Positions 1 to 11,472 of a stretch of 45,023 nucleotides of DNA are shown in pieces (the first letter of the stretch is position 1; each line of letters begins with the position of its first letter). Under the pieces are notes generated by a model, which saw nothing but the letters and a program-made list of their open reading frames with translations, was not told the DNA's origin and made no database searches. The DNA comes from Cochliopodium minus (lineage: Eukaryota > Discosea > Himatismenida > Cochliopodiidae), in NCBI GenBank assembly GCA_024220525.1, contig JAMYWO010000145.1, positions 21,377 to 66,399 on the forward strand, read 5' to 3'. A program made the translations under genes and the position numbers.

Positions 1-2
1 TG

Positions 3-44
3 GGAGGAGACACTGCGTTCTCCAACCTCTTGAATTCTAAATAG
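3..44 (+). CDS. C-terminal end of an unidentified gene (partial)
   Basis: An open frame enters from the left edge, reads GGDTAFSNLLNSK and stops at TAG (42-44). An AATAAA follows at about 58. The base composition is clearly less AT-rich than the sequence just after it, which fits the end of a coding exon. Only 13 residues are visible, so no family can be assigned, and a chance open frame is possible. Confidence 0.35.
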   Translation, partial: GGDTAFSNLLNSK

Positions 45-126
45 AAATTCAACCTCAATAAACAAAATAATATATTTAAATTTTATAAATTTTTTTCATT
101 TCTTTATTTAAATTTAATAAATTAGA

Positions 127-1472
127 TTGTGTTTGTTCCAAAAATTCAAACGTTTGTGGTAAACATTGTAATTGTGCAGATTATGGGAAATGTACAAACG
201 TTCCGAAAGAAATGTGGGATAATGGTCAGGACTTCTCCCTCCTAAGTTTGAACAGTTCATGAAAAGTACTTGGCAACTATGAAACCCCTTACGATCTTTT
301 TATCGCCATTTTGAACCCTAAATTTTGTGATATTGTTTTGTCAGAATACAGGAGAAAGAGAACAAATCGGACCAAGCCTATAACCAACGAGGATTTTTTG
401 GATTATTTGATAATAATTATAATAATGAACCTCAACAAGCTCCCTAATATTCACGACTATTGGAATGGCAACGAGTTAAATATCTTCACTGGAAACAAAA
501 TTATTCCGAGAATAATGTTAAGAAATCGTTGGGAAGAGATCAATGCCGCCATTGTAATCCCCGAACGTCAAAAGTTGATTGATTGTCTTAATGAAAACAT
601 GAAAAGGGTTTGCATTCCTGGTTCTGTTGTTGCTATCGATGAGTGGCTTGCTTTTTACAAAGGAATGAACCCATGGAGAGTTTGCATCAAAGTAAAACCG
701 TCAGGAGTTGGGTTTAAGTTCTATGTCATTGCTGACAAACATCATTTTGCCTATCACTTCATTCTTTACAAAGGTGAGAGCATGAAAACAAACGACATTG
801 TTCTTCAATTAGTTGAAACTCTTCCGAAACCTGCTAGAGAGAAACAAATATACGATTGTAATGGACTCGTATTTTGGATCAGAACACATTGCATACGCTC
901 TCAATCAAAAGAATTTCGGATTTGTTCTACTTTGTGAAAAACATCAAAAGGAGTTCTCTTCTTATCTTTAAAGATTTCGCCAAAGTTGATGTCAACAAAG
1001 GAGAGTGGGCATTTTGTTCTCTTCCCTCCAAACTCGTGCGAGTTTGTTTGATGAATGTAATGGTAATCGCCTGTCAAACAATTTACTTTGCATGTTATGG
1101 GTTGACAAAAAAGAGATCTTTGGAATAACAAACTTTGCTAATATGGAGCCAGAAAAGCAGGGATTCAGAGGAGTTCCTTTTTTCAAAATATGTTGTTCGT
1201 CGACCAATTTGACGCTGGAACACAAAGAAGCCCTCACAAGGTGGGTGACTATTCAAGGTGTTGTTCTTCACTTATTGACTGCTACCACAACAAATGTTTG
1301 GAAAATGTGGAATGTTCTAGAAGGAACTAAGGCATCAAACAGGTCGATCATGGAAAGTATTGTAATGAGTAGATTGGAAATGAAAAAAGTTAGTATCACT
1401 CCATTACACTACCCTGTCAATGGTGACATACTCACGTGCTGCCAACATTTCAAGAATCAAGTGTTATCATAA
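127..1472 (+). mobile_element. Decayed piggyBac-type DNA transposon (DDE_Tnp_1_7 transposase remnant)
   Basis: Transposase-like sequence is spread over three frames. A long stretch at 311-880 contains the piggyBac core IDEWLAFYKG, followed by a KPSGVGFKFYVIAD block, matching the family pattern D-E-x5-[FY]-K-G...KP...G.K. The second Asp region is IYDCNG near 855. The third appears as WVDKKEIF near 1110 in another frame. The N-terminal 'TP..LF' and 'W....F' regions are also recognisable from about 270. The reading frame changes at least twice and a stop lies upstream, so the gene is dead. I could not identify terminal inverted repeats or TTAA target duplications, so the element limits are approximate. 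It lies just beyond the 3' end of the RapGAP gene on the other strand and may have removed part of that gene. Confidence 0.8.
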
Positions 1473-1618
1473 ACTTGGAAAAACATCCTTTTATTTCAAA
1501 AATCAACATTAAAAGATGGAGATTAATCCTTTAATTTCAAACAATTTCATTAAAAAATTTCAAAAAAAACAATATTTTGATTTATTTTTTTTATTTTTTG
1601 TTTTTTTTTGTATTTTTT

Positions 1619-4600
1619 TCAAATTAATTTTTTGAATATAATTTTCAGGGGAAGGAAACTATCGATTCCTCGTACTATTTTTTTATAAAAAATAATAAAA
1701 AAAATTTTTGGAAATAGATCAAAATTAAAAGGAAAAAAACAAGATTTAATGTATTTAATTGATCATATCTGATNATAAATTAAAATAAATTAAAATAAAT
1801 TAAAATAAATTAAAATAAATTTAAATAAATTTAAATAAATTTAAATAAATTTGAATAAATTTAAATAAATTTGAATAAATTAAAATTATAAATTTTTAAA
1901 AATATTTTTTATTTTACCTGTAATACACTACTTCCATTTCAATTTTAGCAATGGAGATGATTATGAAGACCTGGTTCAGTTTAGAGGTGAAGATGCAGGG
2001 GGAGAACTGAAACTCTGGCTTCTCGCAGAAGATGATGTTCACCATGTTCTGTTCGATGAGCTTCTTTGTCGTTTTTCCGTTTTTGATCAAGGTGTTGATT
2101 TGGAACATGATGTTTCTGTTCTCGTAGTTTGTATAATAAGAATATTTTCCTAAATAAAAATTTAATTGATTTTAAAATAAAAATTAAAAAATTTATTAAA
2201 TCAATTAAAATGAATATTAAGTCAAATTAAAATAAATATTTAAACTAAAAAATTTTTAAATTATATTTGAAAATAATAAAAATTTAATCAAAGTAAAAAT
2301 TTTGAATCATTTTGAAAAAATAAAAATTAAAAAAATTTATTAAATCATTTTAAAAATATATATTAAATCAATTTAAAATAAATATTTAAACTAAAAATTT
2401 TGTAAATATAATTTAAAAATAATAAAAATTTAATAAATTTTAAAATAAAAAAGTCATAATCAATATAATTTAAAAATAAAAAATATTGTAAATGTAAAAA
2501 AAAGAACCCATTGTATTGTCTTTTGTGTCCAACCCTCCATCATAATCCTTCCAATCTTTGAGATAGATTTTTTCTCCTAATAAATTGAGGAATTTTTCAA
2601 AGTTTGGAGTTGTTTTATCTTAATTTTTTTTTTTAGTTTAATTAGATATTAAATTTGTAAAAGTTTTTTAATTTTTTTGGTTTACTGTTTTTGTAAATTT
2701 CCGAAACTTCTTCGTCATTTAATTGTTCCTCTTCGCAATACAAAATACCGAATTTATAATAAAAAGAAGACTCGAAACTTTTGTTAAAAAAAATATTTGA
2801 AATACATTAATAATTTCGAACAAAAAGAATTTAAAATAAAAAATAAAAAATTATTTTTTTTTTTACGTTTTTTTCTCAAACTCTAATAACAAAGGCATGA
2901 TGTCGACATTTAGTTTTGCAGTTTTGGTGAGATTATATCTTTCTATTTCCTTCTCGTCTTTGCCCATCATGGGGATGTTGAAGAAAAAGTCTTTCTTGAA
3001 AGGGATCTCAGAGATGATGAGAGCCTTTCTCTTCTCGTTCTTGTTGACGACCCTGTCTATTTTCTCCACGATAGCAAAGCAGTCCTTGTCGTTATATTTT
3101 GCAGAATAGAATGAGCATGCTACAATAAAATGATTTGTTTTCAAATTGGATTTTAAAAAGTAAATTTAAGAAATATTTTTGTATGATGTTTTTTTTGTAT
3201 TTTTTTTAATTTTTTATATTTTTTAAATTCTTTTTTTAATTTCAATATTTTTTACTTTAAAATTTTTTTTTTCACAATTAATTTTTTTTTTTTTAAAACT
3301 GAAAAAGTGTTTACGTATGTTGGAAAAATTGAGGAGAATCAATGGGATATAATCACCATTATATTCAATAGGAAACGTACTGTCCAACAACCCTATCGCC
3401 TCCTCCAAAACAAAATCCTTGCCCGTATCGATGATAGGAGACTTTGTAATCGACATGAAGAGGTACTGGTTCTGATTGAAGCACTGCTCTAAGAAAATGT
3501 CGTGATAAGTCTTCTTGCTGTCGATCTCCTGTTCGTTAGAGTAGAGATGTCCTAATGAAACTTTTGTTTTGTGCTTCTTTTGGTATTTGTCGAGCTTCTC
3601 CGTGTTGAATTTGAATTTCGAGAGAATCCAGTCAAAATTCTCTTTCTCCACCTCGTTGGTTTCTGTGATTAGGGTTATCAGGTCGGCGTTTATGAAGATG
3701 TTTACGATGGACTTGGACTTTTCTGCAAATTAAAATGAATTAAAATAAAATGAATTAAAAATTTATTTTGTTTTGGTTTGAAATGTGAAATAGAATGGCT
3801 GTTTTAAATTTTGGAATGCAGAAAAATAATTTTTTTTTAATTGATTGATTGAATTAAAAATTTTATATAATTTTTCCAGCACTAAATTTTTTTTTTTTTA
3901 ATTTTGATTCTCACATTCAAAGGAATGGTTCGCTTTGGGATTGAAAATCATTTGAAAAGATATATTTAATTTCAATTATGAACATTATAACTTTTTATCC
4001 TTGAAAGGAGATTTATATCTTTTTTGCAAAATAAAATAATTTATTTCTCCCCTTTCAAAAATTTATAGATTCATATTTTATTGAATATCTTGAAGATATT
4101 AATATTTCACTTTATTTGGTTTATATATTTTCACTTTATTATTTTTCAAAAAAGAGAAATATTGTCCCAATTAAATTATATTTTTGATTTTAAAATACCT
4201 TTAGATTCCAATTCAAGCATCTCCATCAACCAAGATATCAAAGAACTTGTATATATCACATTTTCATATCTCATATTATCAACCACTACAGTGTGAGAGA
4301 TGAGTCCATAATAAGGATTCACAATCTTCATGCATAATTCGAATAGGGTATCCAATATCACTACCATATCCTTCTTTAATTCTTCCCTTTTGAATTCCTT
4401 CTCCAATTTCTTTTGCATGTCGTAAGATAATGAATTTTCGAACAGAAATGCCTTCTCCTTTTTCCATTCCAAACATTCCTTCTTGAATTTTTTGTATAAC
4501 GACACTGTTTTATCGCTATAAATAAAAAAATAGATTGAAATAAAAATATAAAAATAAATTTTCTCTCCAAAGAAGATTTGGAAGATATTAATGTTGATTT

Positions 4601-4714
4601 ATTAATCCTTCAATTGATTTCTTACAATTTTAATTTGACCAATTTGTCCAGATTGTTTAAAAATGATAATTTGTTCTCTTTGGTATGTTCCAAATGTGGT
4701 CCCCCATTTTTCAT
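1619..4714 (-). CDS. RapGAP-domain protein, eight exons
   Basis: Exons on the minus strand are 4714-4626, 4515-4199, 3722-3315, 3119-2867, 2777-2686, 2618-2508, 2149-1918 and a tentative last exon 1658-1619. All are joined by GT-AG with matching phase, giving about 513 aa. The C-terminal third is a Rap/Ran-GAP domain: FYYKFGILYCEEEQ, then FLNLLGEKIYLKDWKDYDGG, then KYSYYT, then NIMFQINTLI, then NMVNIIFCE and NQVFIII. This corresponds to the family order 'igvlYv..gQ', 'FL..lG..v.L.gw..y.GGLd', 'im.Hv.tli', 'GNDiv.IvF' and '.hvFivv'. The catalytic 'Asn thumb' of RapGAPs corresponds to the Asn in EQNMVNIIF, so GTPase-activating chemistry on a Rap/Rheb/Ral-type small G protein is plausible. The N-terminal 350 residues are helical and charged, with no recognised domain. 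The usual end of the domain (after the FIVV strand) is poorly preserved, and the last exon is uncertain. A piggyBac relic lies immediately beyond. The start is taken at the first ATG of exon 1. Confidence 0.72.
1775..1884. repeat. Tandem 10-bp repeat, unit TAAAATAAAT
   Basis: About eleven head-to-tail copies of TAAAATAAAT and the variants TTAAATAAAT and TTGAATAAAT lie inside the last intron of the RapGAP gene, directly after an N at 1774. The same unit recurs at 28631-28774. Confidence 0.85.
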
Positions 4715-5149
4715 ATCATCTTTGGGGGGATTATTTTTATCTGTTTGGGGGTATATAATGGTTTAATTTATCTTATTCTTTATTCTTTTGTAAAAAAATA
4801 ATTTGCCTTCAATCATACTTCAAATTTTTTTTTTTTTTTCTATTTTTTTTTTCTAATTCTTCGTTGGGAAAATGATTTATTTATAAAAATGAAAAAGATT
4901 GATTGTGGAATGGTCTGTTAGATGTCAATTTTGCATAATTAGATTATAATCAAAAATTAAATGAAATAAAAAACAAATTATTAAAATTTTATTTCACTTG
5001 AGTTAAAAAAATTTTGAAATTTCACTATTATTTCTAAATGTAAAAATTCCCACTCAAATGAACTTGATGATTCTGACAAATTACCAAAAGAATTTTAAAT
5101 TTCAAGTNAAAAAAAAATTGTTAAAGTATAAAAGCTAAATAAAGATAAA
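4715..5149. other. Divergent intergenic region
   Basis: This lies between the RapGAP start (-) and the endosulfine-like start (+). It is AT-rich with homopolymer runs and an N at 5108. No coding exon or repeat is recognisable. It presumably holds both promoters, but no specific element can be named. Confidence 0.5.
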
Positions 5150-6114
5150 ATGAGCAATTCTTCTCCCCAAAACAATACATCCCCACAAAACAAATCAAAA
5201 TATGGAGATTTACAATCAAAAATGAAAAATAAGCTTTTGAAAGGTAAACAAATTCAAAAATTCAGCTGAATATGAGAATAAATATCAATCCTTATTCTTC
5301 TTATTTAAAATTATAGGTGCTATATTCGATTCTGCCGATTATTTTCTTAGATTATCAAAATTGAAAGAAAAGATGGGAGTTGATAAAGAAAGACCCATCT
5401 CCATATTCGAATTCATAAGAAAAAAGGAAGATGGAACACTCACCAATCCTTCCAAATTGATTTATGATAATTCTTATTTGCAAGAAAAATATATCAAGCC
5501 AAAAGGGTAAGAAAATAAATTTGCCTTTGAATATATTTTTATTTTTATTTGAATAATAAACCTCATTCATCTTTAAAATAATCTTCTTTGAAATTTCTTT
5601 TATTTTTAATTTTTTTTTATCGCGAAAACATTTTTTAAAAAGTGCTGTTTTTGATTCTGCTGATTGGTCATTGGCACTCTCAGGAATTATCAAAACACAT
5701 CCAACCCAAAAACCTCATCCCATCATGATGTATTTCTCCAATGACAAGTAAAAAAAAAACAAAAAACAAACCTATAATATAATCTCAAAAAATTTCTCAG
5801 AATTCTTTTGAAAAAAAAAATTTGAAAACTCTAAATTCTTACAAAATTTTTTTATAAAAAGAACCCTTCTTATTCCTCATCCTGAAGCAGTAAATGATAT
5901 TGATGAAAATCAGATCTATGAGATCACCAAAAATGTTGATGATAAACTCAAAAAGAAATATGGGAATTTGGACACTAAAGATGTTGTAAAGTTGAGACTC
6001 AACAAGAAGAAACAAAACTCCAAGTTTGAAAACAAAGAAGATTTCTATCTTGAATTAAACTCCAAGAATAAGATCAATCCTCAACCTAAAGAGGATGAAA
6101 ACACTAAAAACTAA
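5150..6114 (+). CDS. Endosulfine/ARPP19-like protein with three endosulfine-type units
   Basis: Four exons (5150-5243, 5317-5506, 5643-5747, 5862-6114) sum to 642 nt and give 213 aa. Endosulfines are small, disordered proteins. After phosphorylation by Greatwall at the Ser of the FDSGDY motif (FDSADW in plants) they inhibit PP2A-B55. Unit 1 reads SKYGDLQSKMKNKLLKG, then AIFDSADYFL (Ser37), with the classic KYG..L lead-in. Unit 2 has KPKGAVFDSADWSLALSG (Ser100). Unit 3 repeats the lead-in (LKKKYGNLDTKDV, residues 159-171) and ends in KFENKEDFYLEL (185-194), where the phospho-Ser position is Asn. Known endosulfines carry one site in about 110-170 residues. Exon 1 ends in phase 1 and exon 3 needs phase 2, so exons 2 and 3 cannot be alternative versions of each other; both motifs must be in one protein. 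Assignment rests on the motifs seen, while PP2A inhibition is inferred. Confidence 0.7.
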
Positions 6115-6232
6115 TTAAGAGAAAGCCTCCTTTTTATTGTTTTAAAAATAAATTTTAATTTTTTTTGGTTTATTTTTTGTGAGTTGATTTAATAAATATT
6201 TTGTTCTAAAAAAATGTGTTTTTTTTTTTTTG

Positions 6233-9200
6233 TTAATTCAAACTTGATTCTCTTTTACATTTTGAACATTTACAATCAATAAGATTAGATTCTAGGATAG
6301 GCTTTCTTTCGGCATAAGGAAGATCAACAGAGTCCCCAATGTAAGAAATGAAGAGTTGTTGATGCTTTGGGATGTCCTGTTTGGCCTCAAACAAAATTCG
6401 GGTGGGATTTTGATCCATGTAAGAAATCATGTTAGGATCACAAGAATGGTTAAAGAAAGAATTCGTAGAATAAATATGAACACCTTCAAAAGCAAAAGGA
6501 GAAACAGAACCAATAATTTGGTTCCTCTCCATGTTCTCTCCCAAAAAAAAAGGAACCTCAAAGGGTAATTTAGAAGGAGGAGAAATTTGGTTGTCAAAAT
6601 TGTCTATTTGAAATGCATTTTTAGAGATACGTGAAATTTGGAGAAGGAACCATCTGAAATCGAAAATAGGGAGGAGGTTGGGAGGAACGTATGTCGATAA
6701 AAGTTTCTTGGTGATTTGGAAGGAGTTCCAGCAATAAGAAAAAGGAAATGCGTCTTGTGAGTGTTTAAGCAAATCCATAAATGTTTCTGCCTCTCCACTT
6801 TCTAAAAAAAAAAAGTTTAAAAAAATGAAAAAACAAAAAAATAAAAATAAAATAAAATAAAAAAAATAAAATAAAAACAATAAAAAATAAAAAAAACTTT
6901 TTTTACCTTCTAAATTTTTGATTGTAAGAGCAGCAATTCTGTCAATGATAAAAATGGAGTTGCAGTGGGGAGACAAATCTCTTTTGGAGTAATCTTTTAT
7001 CTGCTCTTTCATTTGGTGATGAGATGTCCCACATTGGTATTTGTGATAGTTGTTCCAACCCACATCCTTGCAATCTGGACTACCTTTTAAAAAGTAAATG
7101 AAAATAAAAACAACATCAAAAAAAAATTTAATTCAATAAAAAATTAAAAAAAAATGAAATGAAATGAAAAGATATACAAAAATAATTAATAAAATAAAAT
7201 TTTGAAAAAAATAAATGAAAAGAAATACAAAAATAAAAATGTATTTTTTTTATCTTCAAAAAATAAATGAAAGTAAGAATTAAAATTAAAATATTTAAAA
7301 AATTTTGAAAAAAAATAAATGTAAGAAAACATAAAACAAAATTTAAAAAATAAAAATACAAAATAAATGCAATAAAAAAAAAAATTAATAAAAATTGAAA
7401 ATAAAATAATAAAATAAAATAAAAAATACAAAATAAAAAATACAATAAGAAAAAATGAAAAAATGAAAATAAAAATTAAAAAATCCAAAATAAAAAAAAT
7501 ATTTATATAAAAATAAAAATAAAGAATACAGTAATGCTCTTTTCCACAATGCTCACAAGTGCAAGGATTACGATTCAAACCATTCAAACAATTGGAACAA
7601 ACGTCATGAGAATCCAAAAGAGTTCCAGACAAGATGGGCAAGCTGCCAAATGCTTCACCTGCGCTGATGTCCTCCCTTGCGAAGAGACCCACTCCCATCT
7701 CGGGGGTTGTGGATGCGAAGATTTTGGAGCCAAAGTTGATTCCTCCTTGTGAATTCATTTCCGCCAAAATTTTGTTGAGCTTTTCAACAACCAAATCTAT
7801 TTTTCATATTAAAAACAAATTAAGAAATCACCAAATAAAAATTTAAACAAAAAAAAAATCAAAAAAAATAAAATAAAAAATTAAAATAAATAAAATGAAA
7901 AATAAAAAACAAAAATTGTCAACATGATAAATGAAAAAAAAATATTAAAAATCGAAAATAAAAAAAAAAAAATTTAAGAATGAACAATAAAAAATAATAA
8001 AAAAATATTAAAAATCGAACATTAAAAATGGAAAATAAAAAACTAAAAAAAATAAGATTAAAAAATTTATTTAAATAAGTTAATTAAATTGAAAAATATT
8101 TCTTCGAAGAAATTTTGGGAATTAAATTTTTTTGTAAAAAATAGACAAAAGAAGTATAAATGATGATTATTTTATTAAGAAAAAAGAAAAAGAAAAAAAA
8201 GAAATACTCTCATCAAAACTGACGTCCAAGCTGGCAAAGCTGAGGATATCAGAAGCCATATAAGCGTTGTACTGAAGAGAAGTTTTGACCGCCTCATCAT
8301 CCACATCGAATCTTAGGGCATCTTGCTTGATATAAGAGATGACATCATCTTCATGTTGTTTGGTCTGTTTGAGCCTAAGTTTTTGGAGGGCGATGTATGA
8401 TTTGTGCTTCATTTTTTCTTTCTTGGAAGTTTCTTCGGTGAGTTTTTCTGCTTCTTTGTAATAGTTGCTTGCTTCTTGTTCCAGCTCAACCTATTAAACA
8501 AAATATTCAACAAAAAAAAATTATAAAAAAAAATACAAAATTGAAAAAAATTTTTAAAAAAAAGTTTCAAATTAATTTTTTTCTAATATTTATCGAGCAA
8601 ATAATCAAAACCATGAATGAAATTAAAATTGCAAAATAAAAAAATTTTCTCTTTCTAATAGAGATAAGTAAATCTGGGCACAATGAGCTTCCCAAAAAAA
8701 ATAATTTGGAAAATAGTTGAAATGCATTAACAAAATATTGTGATGTCAATACTAAAGAAATAACCATGATTTTTTATCCATCATCCCCAAAGATTTATAT
8801 GCCAAGAAATTTCATAAAATTCAAATTTTTTGAAACTTTAACATAAGGGGAATTTTTTTTTTCTTTTTTGATATGTGTCTGTACCTCCAGACACATATTT
8901 TTAACACGAAAAAAAAATCATTCATCTCTATATTGGAGATATAACTTCTAATATACAATTGATATTACATACAGTGTATGGTGATTCGCATAATTATGCA
9001 AATTATTTTTCTTTATGAAATTATTTTATATTCAAATTGTTCAATTATTTTCAACGCTTAAATGTTTGTTTCAAATAATTTTTGAGACAAACAACAAAAG
9101 AATCTTGTCATTCTATTCCTTGTCAATTCACATTAAAGATGAGAATAAATAGAATCAAATCTTACTAATATGTTTGTTGCCATTTAAGACATTTCTTCTT

Positions 9201-9979
9201 CCCAAATTCTTTTTATAATTTACAAAAGATTGGTATTATCTTTTATGATTCTAATTTATATTTTCTTTGTTAATCGAAAGGAAATTTTTTTTGATATGAA
9301 TTTAATCTTCGTTATATAATGGGGATCAAATTTAAATCTCATAAGATACCTTAATATTGATATCAATGAGATTATTTTTGATAATTTTCTTTTGTATATA
9401 TTGATAGTCTTATTTATCCAAATTCTTATCATGATAATTTAGTTTTTACCTTTTCCAATAATTCTGCAAATTTTAAGAGATTTTGATGATTCTTCTCGTA
9501 GGTTATAGAGTTTGAGATACAATCCATAGAGATCTGTGGGGATTCATTCTTGAATTTTTCTGCAGATTGATCATAATTCTCTTTATTGGGACTTGCATAA
9601 ACCAGATTTTGGAAATCATTTGCTTTGAGATTATTCTTATGAAGATTGAAAAGATCTGTAAGTTTATTTTCATCTAATTGTTCCACATCCAAATCTTCTC
9701 CCAAATCCTTCAATTTATTCGCAAAAAATTTAAATTTGTTCCTTCCTATTCTATTCCAATCTATATTATTATAAGTGCTATCTGTATGGTTGTTACGAAA
9801 GTTGAATGATGTTGATTTAATCCTGTTATTCCCAAATAAAGAGAATTTCTTTCTTTGTGAATAAAAATGAGATAATTTTTCAAAGAATATAACACATGAT
9901 GAATAGAATGAAATAAGATTTTTAAAGGAATTACAATAGTTGTGGTAATTGTTTTGAAATTTTTTGTTTTTGGCTTCAT
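6233..9979 (-). CDS. SET-MYND (SMYD-type) protein methyltransferase with N-terminal extension
   Basis: Proposed exons are 9979-9935, 9848-9450, 8490-8208, 7796-7530, 7083-6907 and 6801-6233, giving 579 aa with consistent phases. The C-terminal 330 residues form a split SET domain. It opens with GVGLFAREDISAGEAFG, then carries a MYND zinc finger inserted in it (CSNC, CTCEHC, HYCSPDC, WNNYHKYQC). The SET core follows with NSFFNHSCDPNMISY (the NHSC.PN cofactor motif) and FISYIGD, and a Cys-rich post-SET CKCSKC. SMYD enzymes transfer methyl from S-adenosylmethionine to lysines of histones and other proteins. About 240 N-terminal residues are helical and charged, with no known domain. They could belong to a separate gene, but every splice junction from 9450 onward keeps frame. 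The first exon is the least certain: the frame is open upstream without an ATG, and the 9979 start relies on a short intron. A MITE sits in the 8491-9449 intron. Confidence 0.7.
8842..9017 (+). mobile_element. 176-bp MITE-like element, copy 1 (family A)
   Basis: This 176-bp block has an almost identical copy in reverse orientation at 37916-38091. Its ends are imperfect inverted repeats (CATAAGGGGAA... and ...TTTCTTTATG). Inside are several hairpins: ATGTGTCTG/CAGACACAT, ATCTC/GAGAT, and the perfect palindrome GCATAATTATGC. There is no coding capacity. No clear target-site duplication is visible. It lies within an intron of the SET-MYND gene. Confidence 0.8.
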
Positions 9980-10052
9980 TTTTTTTTATTGAAATAAAAT
10001 AAAAAGGAGAAGATTCATTGAAGGATCAAACATAACTATTCTTAATTTTGAA

Positions 10053-11148
10053 ATGAATGATATTGGTTCGCCATATTATAATACAAAATATTTGTGCTCA
10101 GTTTGTTATTTGACGAATTGCACAACATTTGGATTCATAACTGGATCGTTACATTCATTGACGACCCTATCATTAAAAGCTAAATGGGGAATGGTAAAGA
10201 TAAGTTTATGATATTGATATATAATGGCAATAATAGTTTATTTGAAGCATTTCAGATTTGAAAATGAATCAGTCAAACAAAGATACTTTATAATCAAAGA
10301 TATATTGAAAAATCAAACATTTCAAAGAACATTGATGGCAAGATTTCTTACGGATAGCATGAATAATGCATGTAGATTCGGCATCTATGAATTTCTAAAG
10401 AGAAACACACTAAAGAAAGTAAACATCAAAACCAAGACAGAACTAGCACTTCACAGCTTCGTATGGGCCTCACAAGCAGAAACTCTAGCAAGAATTCTAA
10501 CACTCCCATTCTACTTGACAGAATCAAAAACAATACCCACCTTCTTCCCAAACTTGTCTAGAAAACCATTTATAAGTGCTTTACCTCACTTTTTGAATGT
10601 CTTCAAATTCTCTTTACAAATGCCTGTTTATGAAGTTATTTCTTCTTATGGTATTGTTTACCCTGTCGATGATCGTTTTGGTTCCAAAGTTCCCTCAAGA
10701 AGATTTTACTTGTTAGGAAGCATTTACAACTCTTTCATATCTTCTCTTCTTACCAGCGTTTTCACTTCACCTATTTTGATTCCTTCTTCACTTTTCTTCC
10801 AAAACTTTATTTCTTATAACTATTCCAACCAAATTCAAAACCCTCACAAACGGAAAATCATTCCCCTCAGCGTTTTTTTCTCTAAATTTTACAACGTCAA
10901 AACTCTCAATTTGGTTTACATGGATGTTCTAAGATCTTTTCTTGTTTTCTTCGCTTTTGATTTGTTCAAAATTCTTTCTTTTTTGTAAAAAAATTTTTTT
11001 TTTTTTTGATTTTCCCTCATCTTTTTTCATCTAATTTTTTTTTTTTGGATAAAGGCCCACTGGTAATGATGCTGTAAAATACAATTCCTATAAAAAGTCA
11101 AAAAAAGAACAGGCCAGACTGATGAAAGAACATCCGAATGAAAATTGA
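10053..11148 (+). CDS. Mitochondrial-carrier-like membrane protein
   Basis: Exons 10053-10193, 10248-10984 and 11055-11148 total 972 nt and give 323 aa, the normal size of a mitochondrial carrier. The last intron is well supported: it converts a stop at 10985 into an in-frame tail ending KEHPNEN. The protein shows three blocks, each with a Gly/Ser-rich hydrophobic stretch, including GFITGSLHSL near the N-terminus and ARILTLPFYLTESKT in the middle. It also has RFGIYEFLKR, which resembles the 'R.G.YE.LK' end of carrier repeats. The signature P-x-[DE]-x2-[KR] is not preserved cleanly, so a degenerate carrier or an unrelated polytopic protein are both possible. The substrate is unknown. The first intron (54 nt, acceptor TTGAAG) is tentative; without it the start would be the ATG at 10224. 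The gene is transcribed away from the SET-MYND gene, whose start is less than 100 bp off. Confidence 0.5.
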
Positions 11149-11472
11149 AATCCTTCTTGTATTTCCCAAATAAATATTTATTAAAAATATATTGGCATTA
11201 TGCTCGATTTCATTCCTTTTGGATCATTCAATTTTGGAACCATAAAAAATCATAAAATACATTTTATTTTTTATTTTATTTTCTCCTATCACTTTATAAC
11301 TTCAAAAAACAAACTTTAAAACAAAAGCAGTTTAAACAGATTAGCGATGGGATGTTGAAACAATTAAATCTTTGAAATAATAAATTCTATTTTTGAAAAT
11401 ACAAATAATAATATTTAATAAAAAAAAAAAATTAAAAATTTTTCTTGTTTAAAACAATCCAGTTAAAAAAAA
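11149..11472. other. Intergenic region upstream of the kinase gene
   Basis: AT-rich sequence of about 320 bp between the carrier-like gene and the kinase, on the same strand. It should hold the 3' end of the former and the promoter and 5' UTR of the latter. No coding exon was recognised. Confidence 0.4.

Noticed and set aside
4081-4296. Hydrophobic plus-strand ORF overlapping the RapGAP gene
   Set aside because: It is antisense to a spliced exon on the minus strand and covers intron sequence, with low-complexity composition.
5317-5747. Endosulfine exons 2 and 3 as mutually exclusive alternatives
   Set aside because: Exon 1 ends in phase 1 while exon 3 needs an incoming phase 2, so skipping exon 2 breaks the frame.
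7128-7445. Phe/Tyr/Ile-rich minus-strand ORFs of 100-200 codons around 7.1-7.5 kb
   Set aside because: Read-through of an A/T-repeat intron; the real exon ends at 7530.
8567-8767. 66-codon hydrophobic minus-strand ORF in the SET-MYND intron
   Set aside because: AT-rich hydrophobic frames arise by chance from T-rich strands, and there is no conserved motif or splice link.
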